Below are positions 34,224 through 42,100 of a stretch of DNA of 64,000 nt, piece after piece. The notes below the pieces were generated by a model. The model was not told the DNA's origin. It saw nothing but the letters and a program-made list of their open reading frames with translations, and did not search any database. This stretch comes from DATHTS01 sp041940425 (GTDB taxonomy: Bacteria > Acidobacteriota > Blastocatellia > Pyrinomonadales > Pyrinomonadaceae). Made by a program: the position numbers and the translations under genes. The DNA lies in the NCBI GenBank assembly GCA_041940425.1, contig JBGTSF010000011.1:17271-81270 (forward strand), in the 5' to 3' direction. Numbering within the stretch: position 1 is the first letter of the stretch; every line of letters starts with the position of its first letter.

Positions 34224-35093
34224 TCATACGGCGGAAACATTTGCCGGGTTCGATTTTTCGGAAAAGGTTCGGGCGGCTTCGAGCTCGTCGAGAATTTCTG
34301 AAAACGGCGGAAAATTTTCATCGCGTTCCAAAATCGCGCCTTTTACATCGCATCTTTGACAAACTTCGCGGAAAACTTCCCAGATTTCGTTTTCGGTTTT
34401 GTCGGCGTGCGCGTCAATCAGATATTTTCCGTGCCGGTGCGAGCCGACAAAATGTATCTGAACGATTTTTTCGAGCGGGATTTCATCCAAAAACCCGCGC
34501 CAGTCAAAATCGAAATTTTGCGAATTGACATAGAGATTCGTAACGTCTAAAAGCAAGCTGCAACCGGTTTCTTCCAACAGTTTTGAAATAAATTGGCTTT
34601 CGCTCATTTCCGAAGACGGGAAGCGCATCAGGTAAGAAATATTTTCTAAAATTAAAGGCGTTTTGATTCGATTTTTGACTTTGGCGATGTTCCGCGCAAA
34701 AACTTTTAAGGCTTCATTCGTGTATGGAACGGGAGCGAGATGACCGATCTTTACGCCGCCGGATTTTGTAAAACAGATGTGATCGGAAAACCATTCGGGC
34801 TGAACAAAATCAACTATTTCGGCGATTTTTTCCAAATAATTTTCGTCAATTCCTTCCGCGCTTCCGAGCGAAAGTTCAAGCGAATGGGGAATCAGTGGAA
34901 AATGCTGTTTGAGCATTTTCAGCTCTTCGATTTTTGTTGGTTTGGCATCCAGATAATGATCGGTCGTAATTTCGAGAAAATCAATTTTTTCCTGATTGAG
35001 AAATATATCGGCGCGAAACTGTTCACGAAAACCGAGACCGATCTTCAAGTTTTGAGTTTTGAGTTTTGGATTTTTGGTTTTAAAATTCGACAT
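34224..35093 (-). CDS. DUF692 / MNIO-family multinuclear iron oxygenase
   Basis: 289 aa from ATG 35093, 8 bp after the upstream gene; the frame is open further but that part is the complement of the Cys/Gly-rich tail. TIM-barrel metal motifs can be followed: IPHSLELSLGS (His70), SDH (Asp104, His105), ILENISY (Glu150), LLDVTNLYVN (Asp183, Asn186), QIHFVGSHRHG (His214), IDAHA (Asp227, His229) and LERDENFP (Glu256). Relatives (MbnB, TglH) are iron enzymes that modify Cys residues of ribosomally made peptides. The N-terminal 15 residues come from a heptamer repeat. Likely substrate: the Cys/Gly-rich tail of the gene just upstream. Confidence 0.88.
   Translation of the reverse strand: MSNFKTKNPKLKTQNLKIGLGFREQFRADIFLNQEKIDFLEITTDHYLDAKPTKIEELKMLKQHFPLIPHSLELSLGSAEGIDENYLEKIAEIVDFVQPEWFSDHICFTKSGGVKIGHLAPVPYTNEALKVFARNIAKVKNRIKTPLILENISYLMRFPSSEMSESQFISKLLEETGCSLLLDVTNLYVNSQNFDFDWRGFLDEIPLEKIVQIHFVGSHRHGKYLIDAHADKTENEIWEVFREVCQRCDVKGAILERDENFPPFSEILDELEAARTFSEKSNPANVSAV
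35047..35083. repeat. Heptamer repeat at the 5' end of the MNIO gene
   Basis: TTTTGAG and TTTTGGA units in tandem, giving KNPKLKTQNLK in the protein. Same heptamer as in pxpC (10397-10428), so one repeat family has entered two unrelated genes in frame. Confidence 0.85.
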
Positions 35094-35101
35094 TTTGTTG
35101 T

Positions 35102-36109
35102 CTAACCGCCGCATCCGCCGCCGCATCCGCCGCCGCATCCAGACCCGCAACTCGAACCCGACGAGCAGCTGCCGCCGCCGCTCCAGACGGAAGCGCAGCC
35201 GGTTCCGCAGCCCGCGCTGCACGAACCGTTTGTATAAGAAGACTGTTCTTTTTCAGCTTTCTGAAATGTTTGATTGTAATTGTCAAAAGCCGTTCCAGCC
35301 AGAATCGTGCCGCCGAAAACCCCGACCGATAAAAGCAGCGGATCAATTCCGCCGAATACGGCTTGCGGCGCGGCTTGCGGCGGTTTGTAGTCCCGCTTGG
35401 TTTGGTTTTTAAGCGAGTTAAATGCATATTGCAGCCGTTTGAGATATGATTTGCCGAGATGCGTCAGCCGCGGCATTTTTGAAACGAAATGAACGATCAC
35501 CAAACCGATAATGCAAAAAACAAAGATAAAAATAAAATTGAATCTGCCGTGCGCGATCGCCGCGATAATTTTATAAAATCCGAGACTGATGATCGAGAGC
35601 ATAGCGAACCATTTCCATTGCGAAAACCTGCTTTTCATATGATCGGAAACCAAAAGCTGTGCGCGTTCGAGCCGCGTCTGATAGGCAAGCCCGTGGCTTT
35701 CTAATTGTTTGACAAGACCGTTCTGTTGAAAAACTTCCTTTGCCGCGCGCTCTTCCCCGAGCCATTCAAGCGCGAGCAGTTCGATTTGATTCAAACCGGA
35801 TTTATTTTGAGGTTTTGAAACTAATTTGATTTTCGGATTGATGCGGTGGTTAATTATTTCCACAAAATCCTTCTGCATCAGTGAAAAAATAACCGAACGG
35901 GCGACTTCATTCGTTCCGCCGCGCAGGAAAGCGATTTCAAAAGGGTCAAGAACCGCGGGAATCGGCGGCGTGTTTAGTTTATCCGTTTGGTCGGACAGGT
36001 TTTTGACAATGCTCAAACCGATTAAAATAAAGAATATAAAAAAGGCGTAAAAAATGAGAAAATACGGTCCATACATCGTTGCCAGCGGATTATCAAGCAG
36101 AATGTTCAT
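35102..36109 (-). CDS. TIGR04222-like membrane protein with Cys/Gly-rich C-terminal tail
   Basis: 335 aa. A hydrophobic helix opens the protein (about 12-35), a soluble helical part follows (about 50-165), then two more helices near 170-215, then a linker. The last 40 residues are nearly all Gly, Ser and Cys with eight cysteines (ending CGGGCGGGCGG). The layout, including the FEIAFLRGGTNEVARSV segment, fits the TIGR04222 family, which I know as a neighbour of DUF692 genes. The 12-bp DNA repeat of the tail (GCCGCCGCATCC) may allow length changes. First gene of the operon. I infer that the tail is the target of the MNIO enzyme encoded 8 bp downstream. Confidence 0.75.
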   Translation of the reverse strand: MNILLDNPLATMYGPYFLIFYAFFIFFILIGLSIVKNLSDQTDKLNTPPIPAVLDPFEIAFLRGGTNEVARSVIFSLMQKDFVEIINHRINPKIKLVSKPQNKSGLNQIELLALEWLGEERAAKEVFQQNGLVKQLESHGLAYQTRLERAQLLVSDHMKSRFSQWKWFAMLSIISLGFYKIIAAIAHGRFNFIFIFVFCIIGLVIVHFVSKMPRLTHLGKSYLKRLQYAFNSLKNQTKRDYKPPQAAPQAVFGGIDPLLLSVGVFGGTILAGTAFDNYNQTFQKAEKEQSSYTNGSCSAGCGTGCASVWSGGGSCSSGSSCGSGCGGGCGGGCGG

Positions 36110-36220
36110 TCAAGGAAACCTCCTCGGAAATATATTCTATCCGCTCTTTAATACGAATTTCCAGATTTTTTTGTTGCCGCCGGAAAATAATTTAACAGAA
36201 ACTTAAACTATGTAAAGAAA

Positions 36221-36246
36221 AAACTCCGTCCCGAAAGACGGAGTTT
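36221..36246. terminator. Terminator after the stress-protein gene
   Basis: AAACTCCGTC (36221-36230) and GACGGAGTTT (36237-36246) form a perfect 10-bp stem with a 6-base loop, 22 bp past the stop of the gene at 36269. Confidence 0.8.
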
Positions 36247-36268
36247 GTAACGAAAAATGAAAAAAAAA

Positions 36269-36940
36269 TTAACGGTAAATATGCTGTCCGTTATAGCTTT
36301 TCCATTCGTTTTCAAAATAAGTAGCGTCTTCATCGGTTCTCGGATTTACGCCGACAACCGCGCCGCCGCTGCGGATTCCTTCGTCATAATATTTCGCTCT
36401 TTCTTCGGGAATTCCCGAACCGATCAACGCTCCGACCAATCCGCCGGTCAAACCGCCCGCGCCCGCGCCGGCAAGAGCCGCCGCCAGCGGTCCGGCTACG
36501 ACGAGTCCTAAACCCGGAAGCAGAACATTCGTTCCGATTGCCGCAATACCGCCGATGATCGCGCCGAGCGTTCCGCCGATTGCCGAACCTGCGCCCGCGC
36601 CTTCAAGGGCTTTACTACCGAGTTCGTCATCGGCGTAATCGTCTTCGGTAAACCATTCGTCGCGTGTTTTGTCCGACATCATTACGTTGATGTCATCATT
36701 CGTATAACCGCGGTCACGAAGCGACCTATACGCTCTTTCCGTGCTTTCACGGTCGTTAAAAAGACCTGTCATCAAACGATTTTGTTCCTGACGAAATTCG
36801 CCCGATTGAGCCTGAATTTCCCCTTCTCTCTCGGTTGCTGTATCGCCCGTAACCGATCCGTAAGCATCCTTTACATTTCCTTCGACTCTGTCGCCGAGCG
36901 CGTCGGCTTCTTTTCTTACTGTTCCTTGATTGTTATCCAT
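36269..36940 (-). CDS. Stress-type protein with YflT-like domain and glycine-zipper helices
   Basis: 223 aa; ribosome site GGAG lies just before ATG. The start is CsbD-like (EADALGDRVEGNVKDAYGSVTGD). A general-stress 17M/YflT-like domain follows at about 58-105 (FNDRESTERAYRSLRDRGYTNDDINVMMS). Residues 110-175 are a Gly/Ala-rich pair of helices with GxxxG repeats (AGAGSAIGGTLGAIIGG, AGAGAGGLTGGLVGALIG), able to insert in a membrane. The end returns to a YflT-like strand (GGAVVGVNP). Likely a stress-induced envelope protein; the details are unknown. Confidence 0.75.
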   Translation of the reverse strand: MDNNQGTVRKEADALGDRVEGNVKDAYGSVTGDTATEREGEIQAQSGEFRQEQNRLMTGLFNDRESTERAYRSLRDRGYTNDDINVMMSDKTRDEWFTEDDYADDELGSKALEGAGAGSAIGGTLGAIIGGIAAIGTNVLLPGLGLVVAGPLAAALAGAGAGGLTGGLVGALIGSGIPEERAKYYDEGIRSGGAVVGVNPRTDEDATYFENEWKSYNGQHIYR

Positions 36941-37141
36941 AATTCTCCTTCCCTTTTGTGATAAATTTGACAGACCTCTAGGACTGACATAAAAAATTAA
37001 CGTGCAATCGCCGTTCCGTAAAATAAATCATTGAAATAATTAGGTTTTTAATATATGTTTGGCTTTTCAGTGTGCGAAATCAATGCAGAAAAATGTTAGA
37101 ATGTATTCGCTTAAAACATCGAAAAAAAATTAAAAACTTCT

Positions 37142-38038
37142 ATGAAAAATTTATTTTTAGCATTTTTACTCGTCATGAATTTACAGATTTTTGCACGGAC
37201 GGAAAGTGACAAATACGCCGTTTTTGACGCGAAGGGAAATCCGAAAAGTTTGGAACAAATAATCGAAGAGATCGGAAAAACGGATGTCGTTTTTCTCGGA
37301 GAAAATCACGATGACACGGTCGCGCACGCCTTACAATTCGAGATCTTTAAAGCGGCTTTTAAAAATTACGGGCGTGAAAAAAAAGTTACGCTTTCGCTCG
37401 AAATGTTCGAGCGCGACGTGCAGACGGTCGTGAATGAGTATCTGAACGGTTTGATTTCCGAACAGCATTTTCTCGCGTCGAGCCGCGCGTGGGGGAATTA
37501 CAAAACCGATTACCGCCCGCTCGTCGAATTCGCCAAAGAAAACAAACTCGAAGTGATCGCGGCAAACGCGCCGCGACGTTATGTCAATATGGTTTCGCGG
37601 TTAGGTCGCGATTCGCTTAATAATTTATCGCCCGAAGCAAAAAAATGGCTCGCGCCCTTGCCATACGGCGAAGCGTCAGAAGCCTATGGCGAAAAATTCA
37701 ACGCGCTGATGGGACAGATGTCCGATTCCCGAACTCCTCTCAAACATAACCCGATCTTAAATTCGCAGGTTCTCTGGGATGCGACGATGGCTTACTGGAT
37801 TTCGGAAAATCTCAAAAAAAACAAAAAAGCTCTGATCGTTCATCTCAACGGAAGTTTTCACACGGAAAACCGTCTCGGAACGGTCGAGCATTTATTAAAA
37901 TATCGCCCGAAAACAAAAGCGTTGGTCGTAACAATGAAATATGTTGACGATTTTAAAAATTTCGATAAATCGAAACATACCGATCTTGGAGATTTTATAA
38001 TTTTAACGGACGCGAAACAGCCGCGAAGCCAAAGGTAG
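37142..38038 (+). CDS. ChaN-like haem-binding/Tiki-superfamily protein, secreted
   Basis: 298 aa with a signal peptide (about 1-18). The ChaN/Tiki motif is VVFLGENHDDTVAHALQ (Glu-x-His), followed by SLEMFERDVQ and DYRPLVEFA, and later VHLNGSFHTE with the second conserved His. Relatives bind haem or are metallo-proteases; this one lacks a lipobox Cys. The N-terminal FDAKGNP motif is also family-like. Single gene, ended by the inverted repeat at 38037-38098. Confidence 0.82.
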   Translation: MKNLFLAFLLVMNLQIFARTESDKYAVFDAKGNPKSLEQIIEEIGKTDVVFLGENHDDTVAHALQFEIFKAAFKNYGREKKVTLSLEMFERDVQTVVNEYLNGLISEQHFLASSRAWGNYKTDYRPLVEFAKENKLEVIAANAPRRYVNMVSRLGRDSLNNLSPEAKKWLAPLPYGEASEAYGEKFNALMGQMSDSRTPLKHNPILNSQVLWDATMAYWISENLKKNKKALIVHLNGSFHTENRLGTVEHLLKYRPKTKALVVTMKYVDDFKNFDKSKHTDLGDFIILTDAKQPRSQR

Positions 38039-38098
38039 ATTTAAGATTCAAGATTCAAAATTCAAAAAAATCTTAAATCTTGAATCTTAAATTTTGAA
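38037..38098. repeat. Heptamer-based hairpin between convergent genes
   Basis: TTAAGATTCAAGATT units face TCTTAAATCTTGAATCTTAA; 7-bp spacing is clear on both arms. It fills the gap between the ChaN-like gene and the S9 peptidase stop and could end transcription from both sides. Confidence 0.8.
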
Positions 38099-38099
38099 C

Positions 38100-40439
38100 C
38101 TATTTATCTTTTTTGGCTGTGAACGGAATCATCATGCCGCCGCCGGAAAGCGTTCCGGTCATCGTATCGCCTTCGATCTTGCCATCCAATTCAAAATCCA
38201 TCGGTTGACCTTGAATGACGGCTTTGATCGTTCCTTTGACGTTCGTGCCGCTGACCCTGCCGTTTTCCAGAGTTCCGTCGCCCTGTGAAGACGATATCGA
38301 ACCGCTGAGTTTCGAGCCTTCCTGTTTAATGTCGAGCGAAACCGGAATAGTTTGACCGCCGGCATCTGCCAGCATATTCCATTTGCCTGCAACTAAGACA
38401 ACAAACATCGGGACATCTTTTTCGGCGGCTTTCGGATTGACAATGACGACCGTTTTCGGGTCAACCGTGATTTCCTTCAGACGCGCCGCGACCGCATCCG
38501 GCATCGTTTCCTGATAACGTCCGCCGAGATGTTTCGCTAAGAATTTCTCAGCCGCGGCGACCATCGCCATATTATTGACCGGACGCGCAAAACCGTGTCC
38601 TTCATCGTCTGCAACGAGATATTCGACCGGATAATTTCTATCACGAAGAGCGACGACGATCTGGTCGGATTCGCGCTTGTTGACGCGCGGATCGTTTGCG
38701 CCCTGCACGACGAGCAGAGGCGTTTTGATCTTGTCGGCGTGCGTCAGAGGCGATTGACGAAGCAGTTGGGCTTTGCCTTCTTCGGTGTTCGGGTCGCCCA
38801 TTCGTTCATAAAAGGTTTTGCGGAAACCTTCCCAATAAGGCGGAATCGCTTCGAGCAGTGTGATCAGATTGGATGGCGCAACGATCGCCACCGCCGCCGC
38901 ATACAGATCGGGCGTGTATGTTACTCCGGCAAGCGTTGCATAACCGCCGTAGCTTCCGCCCATAATACCGACGCGTTTCGGATCGGCGATGCCTTGATCA
39001 ACCAAGTATTTTACGCCCCATGTGATGTCGTCCTGCATCTTGTCGCCCCACTGTTTGTTCCCGGCATCAATAAATTTTTTGCCGTAGCCGGTCGAGCCGC
39101 GAAAATTCATCTGTAAAACGGCGTAACCGCGATTCGCCAGGAACTGCGCGAAAGTATTGTAGCCCCAACCGTCGCGCGCCCAGGGTCCGCCGTGCGGGAA
39201 AACGACAAGCGGCAGGTTTTTCGCTTCAACGCCTTTCGGCAAAGTCAGATAAGCCGGAATTTCCAAACCGTCGGATGATTTGTAGGTGATCGGCTTCATT
39301 TCCGCCAACGCCTTGCGGTCGAGTTTTTCGCGGGCTTGATACAGCGTCGAAAGATTTTTCGTTTTGCGGTCGTAAAGCCACACCGTTCCCGGATCGGTGT
39401 CGCTGTAGGAAGTAACGATCCATTTATTTTCGTCTTTCGTCGAAGAACCGAAACTAATCTCGCGCGTTACCAAACGCTTTTTAATAGTTTCGTAATCGGA
39501 TTTGAATTGTTTGTCTTTCCAGTAAATTTCGGTTTTCGCGTCCTGATAGGTCGTGCCCACGAGTTCGTCCGTTACATCGGAAAAAATCGCACTGCCGAAA
39601 TCCACACGCTTTTTCGGGTCTTGTTCGACAAATTCCTCTTTTCCGGTCGCCGGATCGAATAAAACGAGTTGCGACAGATCGCGGTCGCCTTTGTTCGTCC
39701 GCATATATACGCGCTTGTTGTCTTTGTGAAAACGAACGGGAGCGCAAGTTTCGAAAACATTGCACGAATAGACGAGTTTCGGAGTTTCGCCGTCGAGGAG
39801 AAGAATTTCCGTGTCGCCGCTCGGCGGATTGCGGATCGCCAGACGCATCTTGTCGGCGTTGTCGAAAACGAAACCGGCAAGCCGGTCTTTATTTTCAGTT
39901 ATCAAAGTTTTCTCGCCCGTCGAAATTTTTACTTTATATAGATCGTGCCAAGCCGCATCGCGGTCGTTCAAGCCGACATAGATCGCATCCGGTTCGTTTT
40001 CGGGAACGCTGTAGATAAACGCGCGGACTTTTTTGCCTTCGGTCAGATTCCGAGCCGGCGGAACGGTTGCGCCTTCAGCCGCTTTGTCGGAAGGATTGAC
40101 TGCATAGACATTGAAATTTTCATCACCTCCATTGTCCTTAACGAACAGAATGTATTTTCCGTCCCGGCTCCAGAAATAACCGGCAATCGGGCGTTTTGTT
40201 TCAGCCGTCAACAGCCGCGCTTTGTCGAACGGCTCATCCACGTCCTTCACCCAGATATTGCGCGTGTCCTGATACGGTTTGATAAACGAGATGTGTTTTC
40301 CGTCAGGCGAGATTTGCGCTCCGGCGATTTCGGGATTGCCGAAAAACAGTTCGCGGTCAATCAGCGGCGGCAGTTGCGCCGAGATCGAAAGAGCGAACGA
40401 AGTTATAAAAAGCATAGTTAAAAAAAGTTTTTTTGACAT
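38100..40439 (-). CDS. Secreted S9-family (prolyl oligopeptidase) peptidase with extra C-terminal domain
   Basis: 779 aa with a signal peptide (about 1-21). A beta-propeller-like region (about 30-400) precedes the alpha/beta-hydrolase domain. Catalytic triad: nucleophile Ser496 in GGSYGGYA, Asp in GANDPRVNK and His in DDEGHGFARP. After the hydrolase domain ends (about 660) there are about 110 extra residues beginning VPMFVVLVAGKWNML. These are rich in short beta strands (SGSISSSQGDG, GTIKAVIQGQPM) and unlike the usual family end. S9 enzymes cleave short peptides; the extra domain may bind substrate or surface. Confidence 0.88.
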   Translation of the reverse strand: MSKKLFLTMLFITSFALSISAQLPPLIDRELFFGNPEIAGAQISPDGKHISFIKPYQDTRNIWVKDVDEPFDKARLLTAETKRPIAGYFWSRDGKYILFVKDNGGDENFNVYAVNPSDKAAEGATVPPARNLTEGKKVRAFIYSVPENEPDAIYVGLNDRDAAWHDLYKVKISTGEKTLITENKDRLAGFVFDNADKMRLAIRNPPSGDTEILLLDGETPKLVYSCNVFETCAPVRFHKDNKRVYMRTNKGDRDLSQLVLFDPATGKEEFVEQDPKKRVDFGSAIFSDVTDELVGTTYQDAKTEIYWKDKQFKSDYETIKKRLVTREISFGSSTKDENKWIVTSYSDTDPGTVWLYDRKTKNLSTLYQAREKLDRKALAEMKPITYKSSDGLEIPAYLTLPKGVEAKNLPLVVFPHGGPWARDGWGYNTFAQFLANRGYAVLQMNFRGSTGYGKKFIDAGNKQWGDKMQDDITWGVKYLVDQGIADPKRVGIMGGSYGGYATLAGVTYTPDLYAAAVAIVAPSNLITLLEAIPPYWEGFRKTFYERMGDPNTEEGKAQLLRQSPLTHADKIKTPLLVVQGANDPRVNKRESDQIVVALRDRNYPVEYLVADDEGHGFARPVNNMAMVAAAEKFLAKHLGGRYQETMPDAVAARLKEITVDPKTVVIVNPKAAEKDVPMFVVLVAGKWNMLADAGGQTIPVSLDIKQEGSKLSGSISSSQGDGTLENGRVSGTNVKGTIKAVIQGQPMDFELDGKIEGDTMTGTLSGGGMMIPFTAKKDK

Positions 40440-40578
40440 ATTTACCTCTCTGAAAATTAGAAAAATTTTACGGATAGTTTTCGGAAGTTACGCTGCGCGT
40501 CTTTCGTTTGTTCCGAATGTGCTTTTATAAAAGATGAACTTTTGCTTACGATTTTAATTATGAGTTAAACTTTTCTTT

Positions 40579-40746
40579 ATGCCAAATGCGTCACGGGCAG
40601 AAGTTTATTTTATCGCCGCAATGATGATCCTGATTCTGATCATCTGCGCGGTATCGGTCTTTTTCTTTTTCAAAACCTACAAAAAAGAAAAAGCCGAACG
40701 ACAAGCGAGGGAAAAAAAGAAAGCGGAATATGAAGAAAAACAGTGA
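40579..40746 (+). CDS. 55-aa single-helix membrane protein
   Basis: From ATG 40579 to TGA 40746. One membrane helix (about 9-31) and a Lys/Glu-rich cytoplasmic tail. It overlaps the next gene start (40730) by 17 bp, so the pair is probably translationally coupled. No family recognised. Confidence 0.5.
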   Translation: MPNASRAEVYFIAAMMILILIICAVSVFFFFKTYKKEKAERQAREKKKAEYEEKQ

Positions 40747-41323
40747 TCTTCACGGAAACGCGCCGGACAAATCGAAAGCCGCGCTTTTGATAATTGATAT
40801 GATCTGCGATTTCGAATTCGAGGACGGCGAAAAACTTTTCAAATATGCCAGACCAATCGCAGAAAATATCGCGAAACTTAAAACAAAAGCGGAAAAAGAA
40901 AATGTTCCGGTCATCTACGTCAACGACAATTTCGGCAAATGGCAGTCGGATTTTAACAAACTGCTGAGACACAGTTTGAACAAAAAACATCGAGGTCACG
41001 AAATCGCCGAACTTCTAAAGCCGAAAGACGAAAATTATTTTGTTCTCAAGCCGAAACATTCGGGTTTTTATTCGACGACGCTCGAAGTGCTTTTGGAATA
41101 TCTCGGCGCGGAAACTTTAATAATTACGGGCGTGGCGACCGACATATGCATTTTGTTCACCGCCAACGACGCATACATGCGCGACTTCAAATTGATCGTG
41201 CCGAAAGATTGCGTGGCGGCAAACACCGAGAAAAAAAGCAAAGACGCTCTGAAATATATGGAAAATATTTTGGATGTCGAAACCACAGCTTCGACCAAAA
41301 TTGATTTCAAAAAGTTAAAGTAG
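40730..41323 (+). CDS. Isochorismatase-family cysteine hydrolase
   Basis: 197 aa. The catalytic triad of the family can be placed: Asp in LLIIDMICDF, Lys in VLKPKHSGFYST and Cys in ITGVATDICILFTAND. The fold includes nicotinamidases, isochorismatases and N-carbamoyl hydrolases; the substrate cannot be told. A second family member lies 39 bp downstream, suggesting gene duplication or two steps of one pathway. Confidence 0.85.
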   Translation: MKKNSDLHGNAPDKSKAALLIIDMICDFEFEDGEKLFKYARPIAENIAKLKTKAEKENVPVIYVNDNFGKWQSDFNKLLRHSLNKKHRGHEIAELLKPKDENYFVLKPKHSGFYSTTLEVLLEYLGAETLIITGVATDICILFTANDAYMRDFKLIVPKDCVAANTEKKSKDALKYMENILDVETTASTKIDFKKLK

Positions 41324-41362
41324 AAATTGGTTTACTAAAATAGAATTTGAGAAAATAAATTT

Positions 41363-41920
41363 ATGCCGCATCCGAAAATATTAGATAAAAACAAAACCGC
41401 GCTCGTCATTGTAGATTTTCAGGAAGCATTTCGCGCGGCGATCCCGGATTTTCCGATGATCACGTCGAAAATCTCTCTCGTCGTGCGCGGTTTTCAGATT
41501 CTCGATCTGCCAATCATCATCACCGAACAATACCCGAAAGGCTTGGGCAGAACCGCCGAAGAAGTTTTGATAAATCTGCCGCCGGATTTCGAAGTTTTTG
41601 AAAAAACCACTTTCAGCTCGTGCGGCGCGAATGCGTTTTTGGAAAATTTGCGCAAAAAGAGTATTTCGCAAATAGTTTTATGCGGCTTGGAAACTCATAT
41701 CTGCGTAAATCAGACGGCGCACGATCTTTTGAACGAAGATTTTGAAGTTCACATTCTTTGTGATGCGGTTGGATCGCGTTATTCCGACGACAAAGAAGCC
41801 GCGCTTCGAAAAATGCAGATGAATGGTGTCGTGCCTTCGACGGTCGAGATGACTCTGTTTGAACTTTTGAGAGATTCGAAACACGAACAGTTTAAGGAAA
41901 TTCAAAATTTGATTAAGTAG
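41363..41920 (+). CDS. Isochorismatase-family cysteine hydrolase (ISOC1/YcaC-like)
   Basis: 185 aa. Asp in ALVIVDFQEAF, Lys in EVFEKTTFSSCG and Cys in VLCGLETHICVNQTAHDL. The EQYPKGLGRT motif and the FEKTTFS pattern place it near the ISOC1/YcaC branch, different from the upstream paralogue. Substrate unknown. It ends just before the inverted repeat at 41931. Confidence 0.85.
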   Translation: MPHPKILDKNKTALVIVDFQEAFRAAIPDFPMITSKISLVVRGFQILDLPIIITEQYPKGLGRTAEEVLINLPPDFEVFEKTTFSSCGANAFLENLRKKSISQIVLCGLETHICVNQTAHDLLNEDFEVHILCDAVGSRYSDDKEAALRKMQMNGVVPSTVEMTLFELLRDSKHEQFKEIQNLIK

Positions 41921-41930
41921 ATTGATAATA

Positions 41931-42037
41931 GTCATTACCGCCTGCGTAAGCGGGCGGCTCAAGATAAACCGTTTAACCGACTATCAACTTATCGAAATTA
42001 AAACATTGTGCCACCCGTTTACGCAGGCGGTAATGAC
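41931..42037. repeat. Inverted repeat, GTCATTACCGCCTGCG class
   Basis: GTCATTACCGCCTGCGTAA at 41931-41949 has its exact complement at 42019-42037. It lies between the isochorismatase-like gene and the helicase gene, and is followed by T's. Confidence 0.85.
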
Positions 42038-42100
42038 CTTTTTTTCCTCTTTGACGCAAAACTTTTCAAGTTTTAACATTGAATCTTCACTCATAAAATT

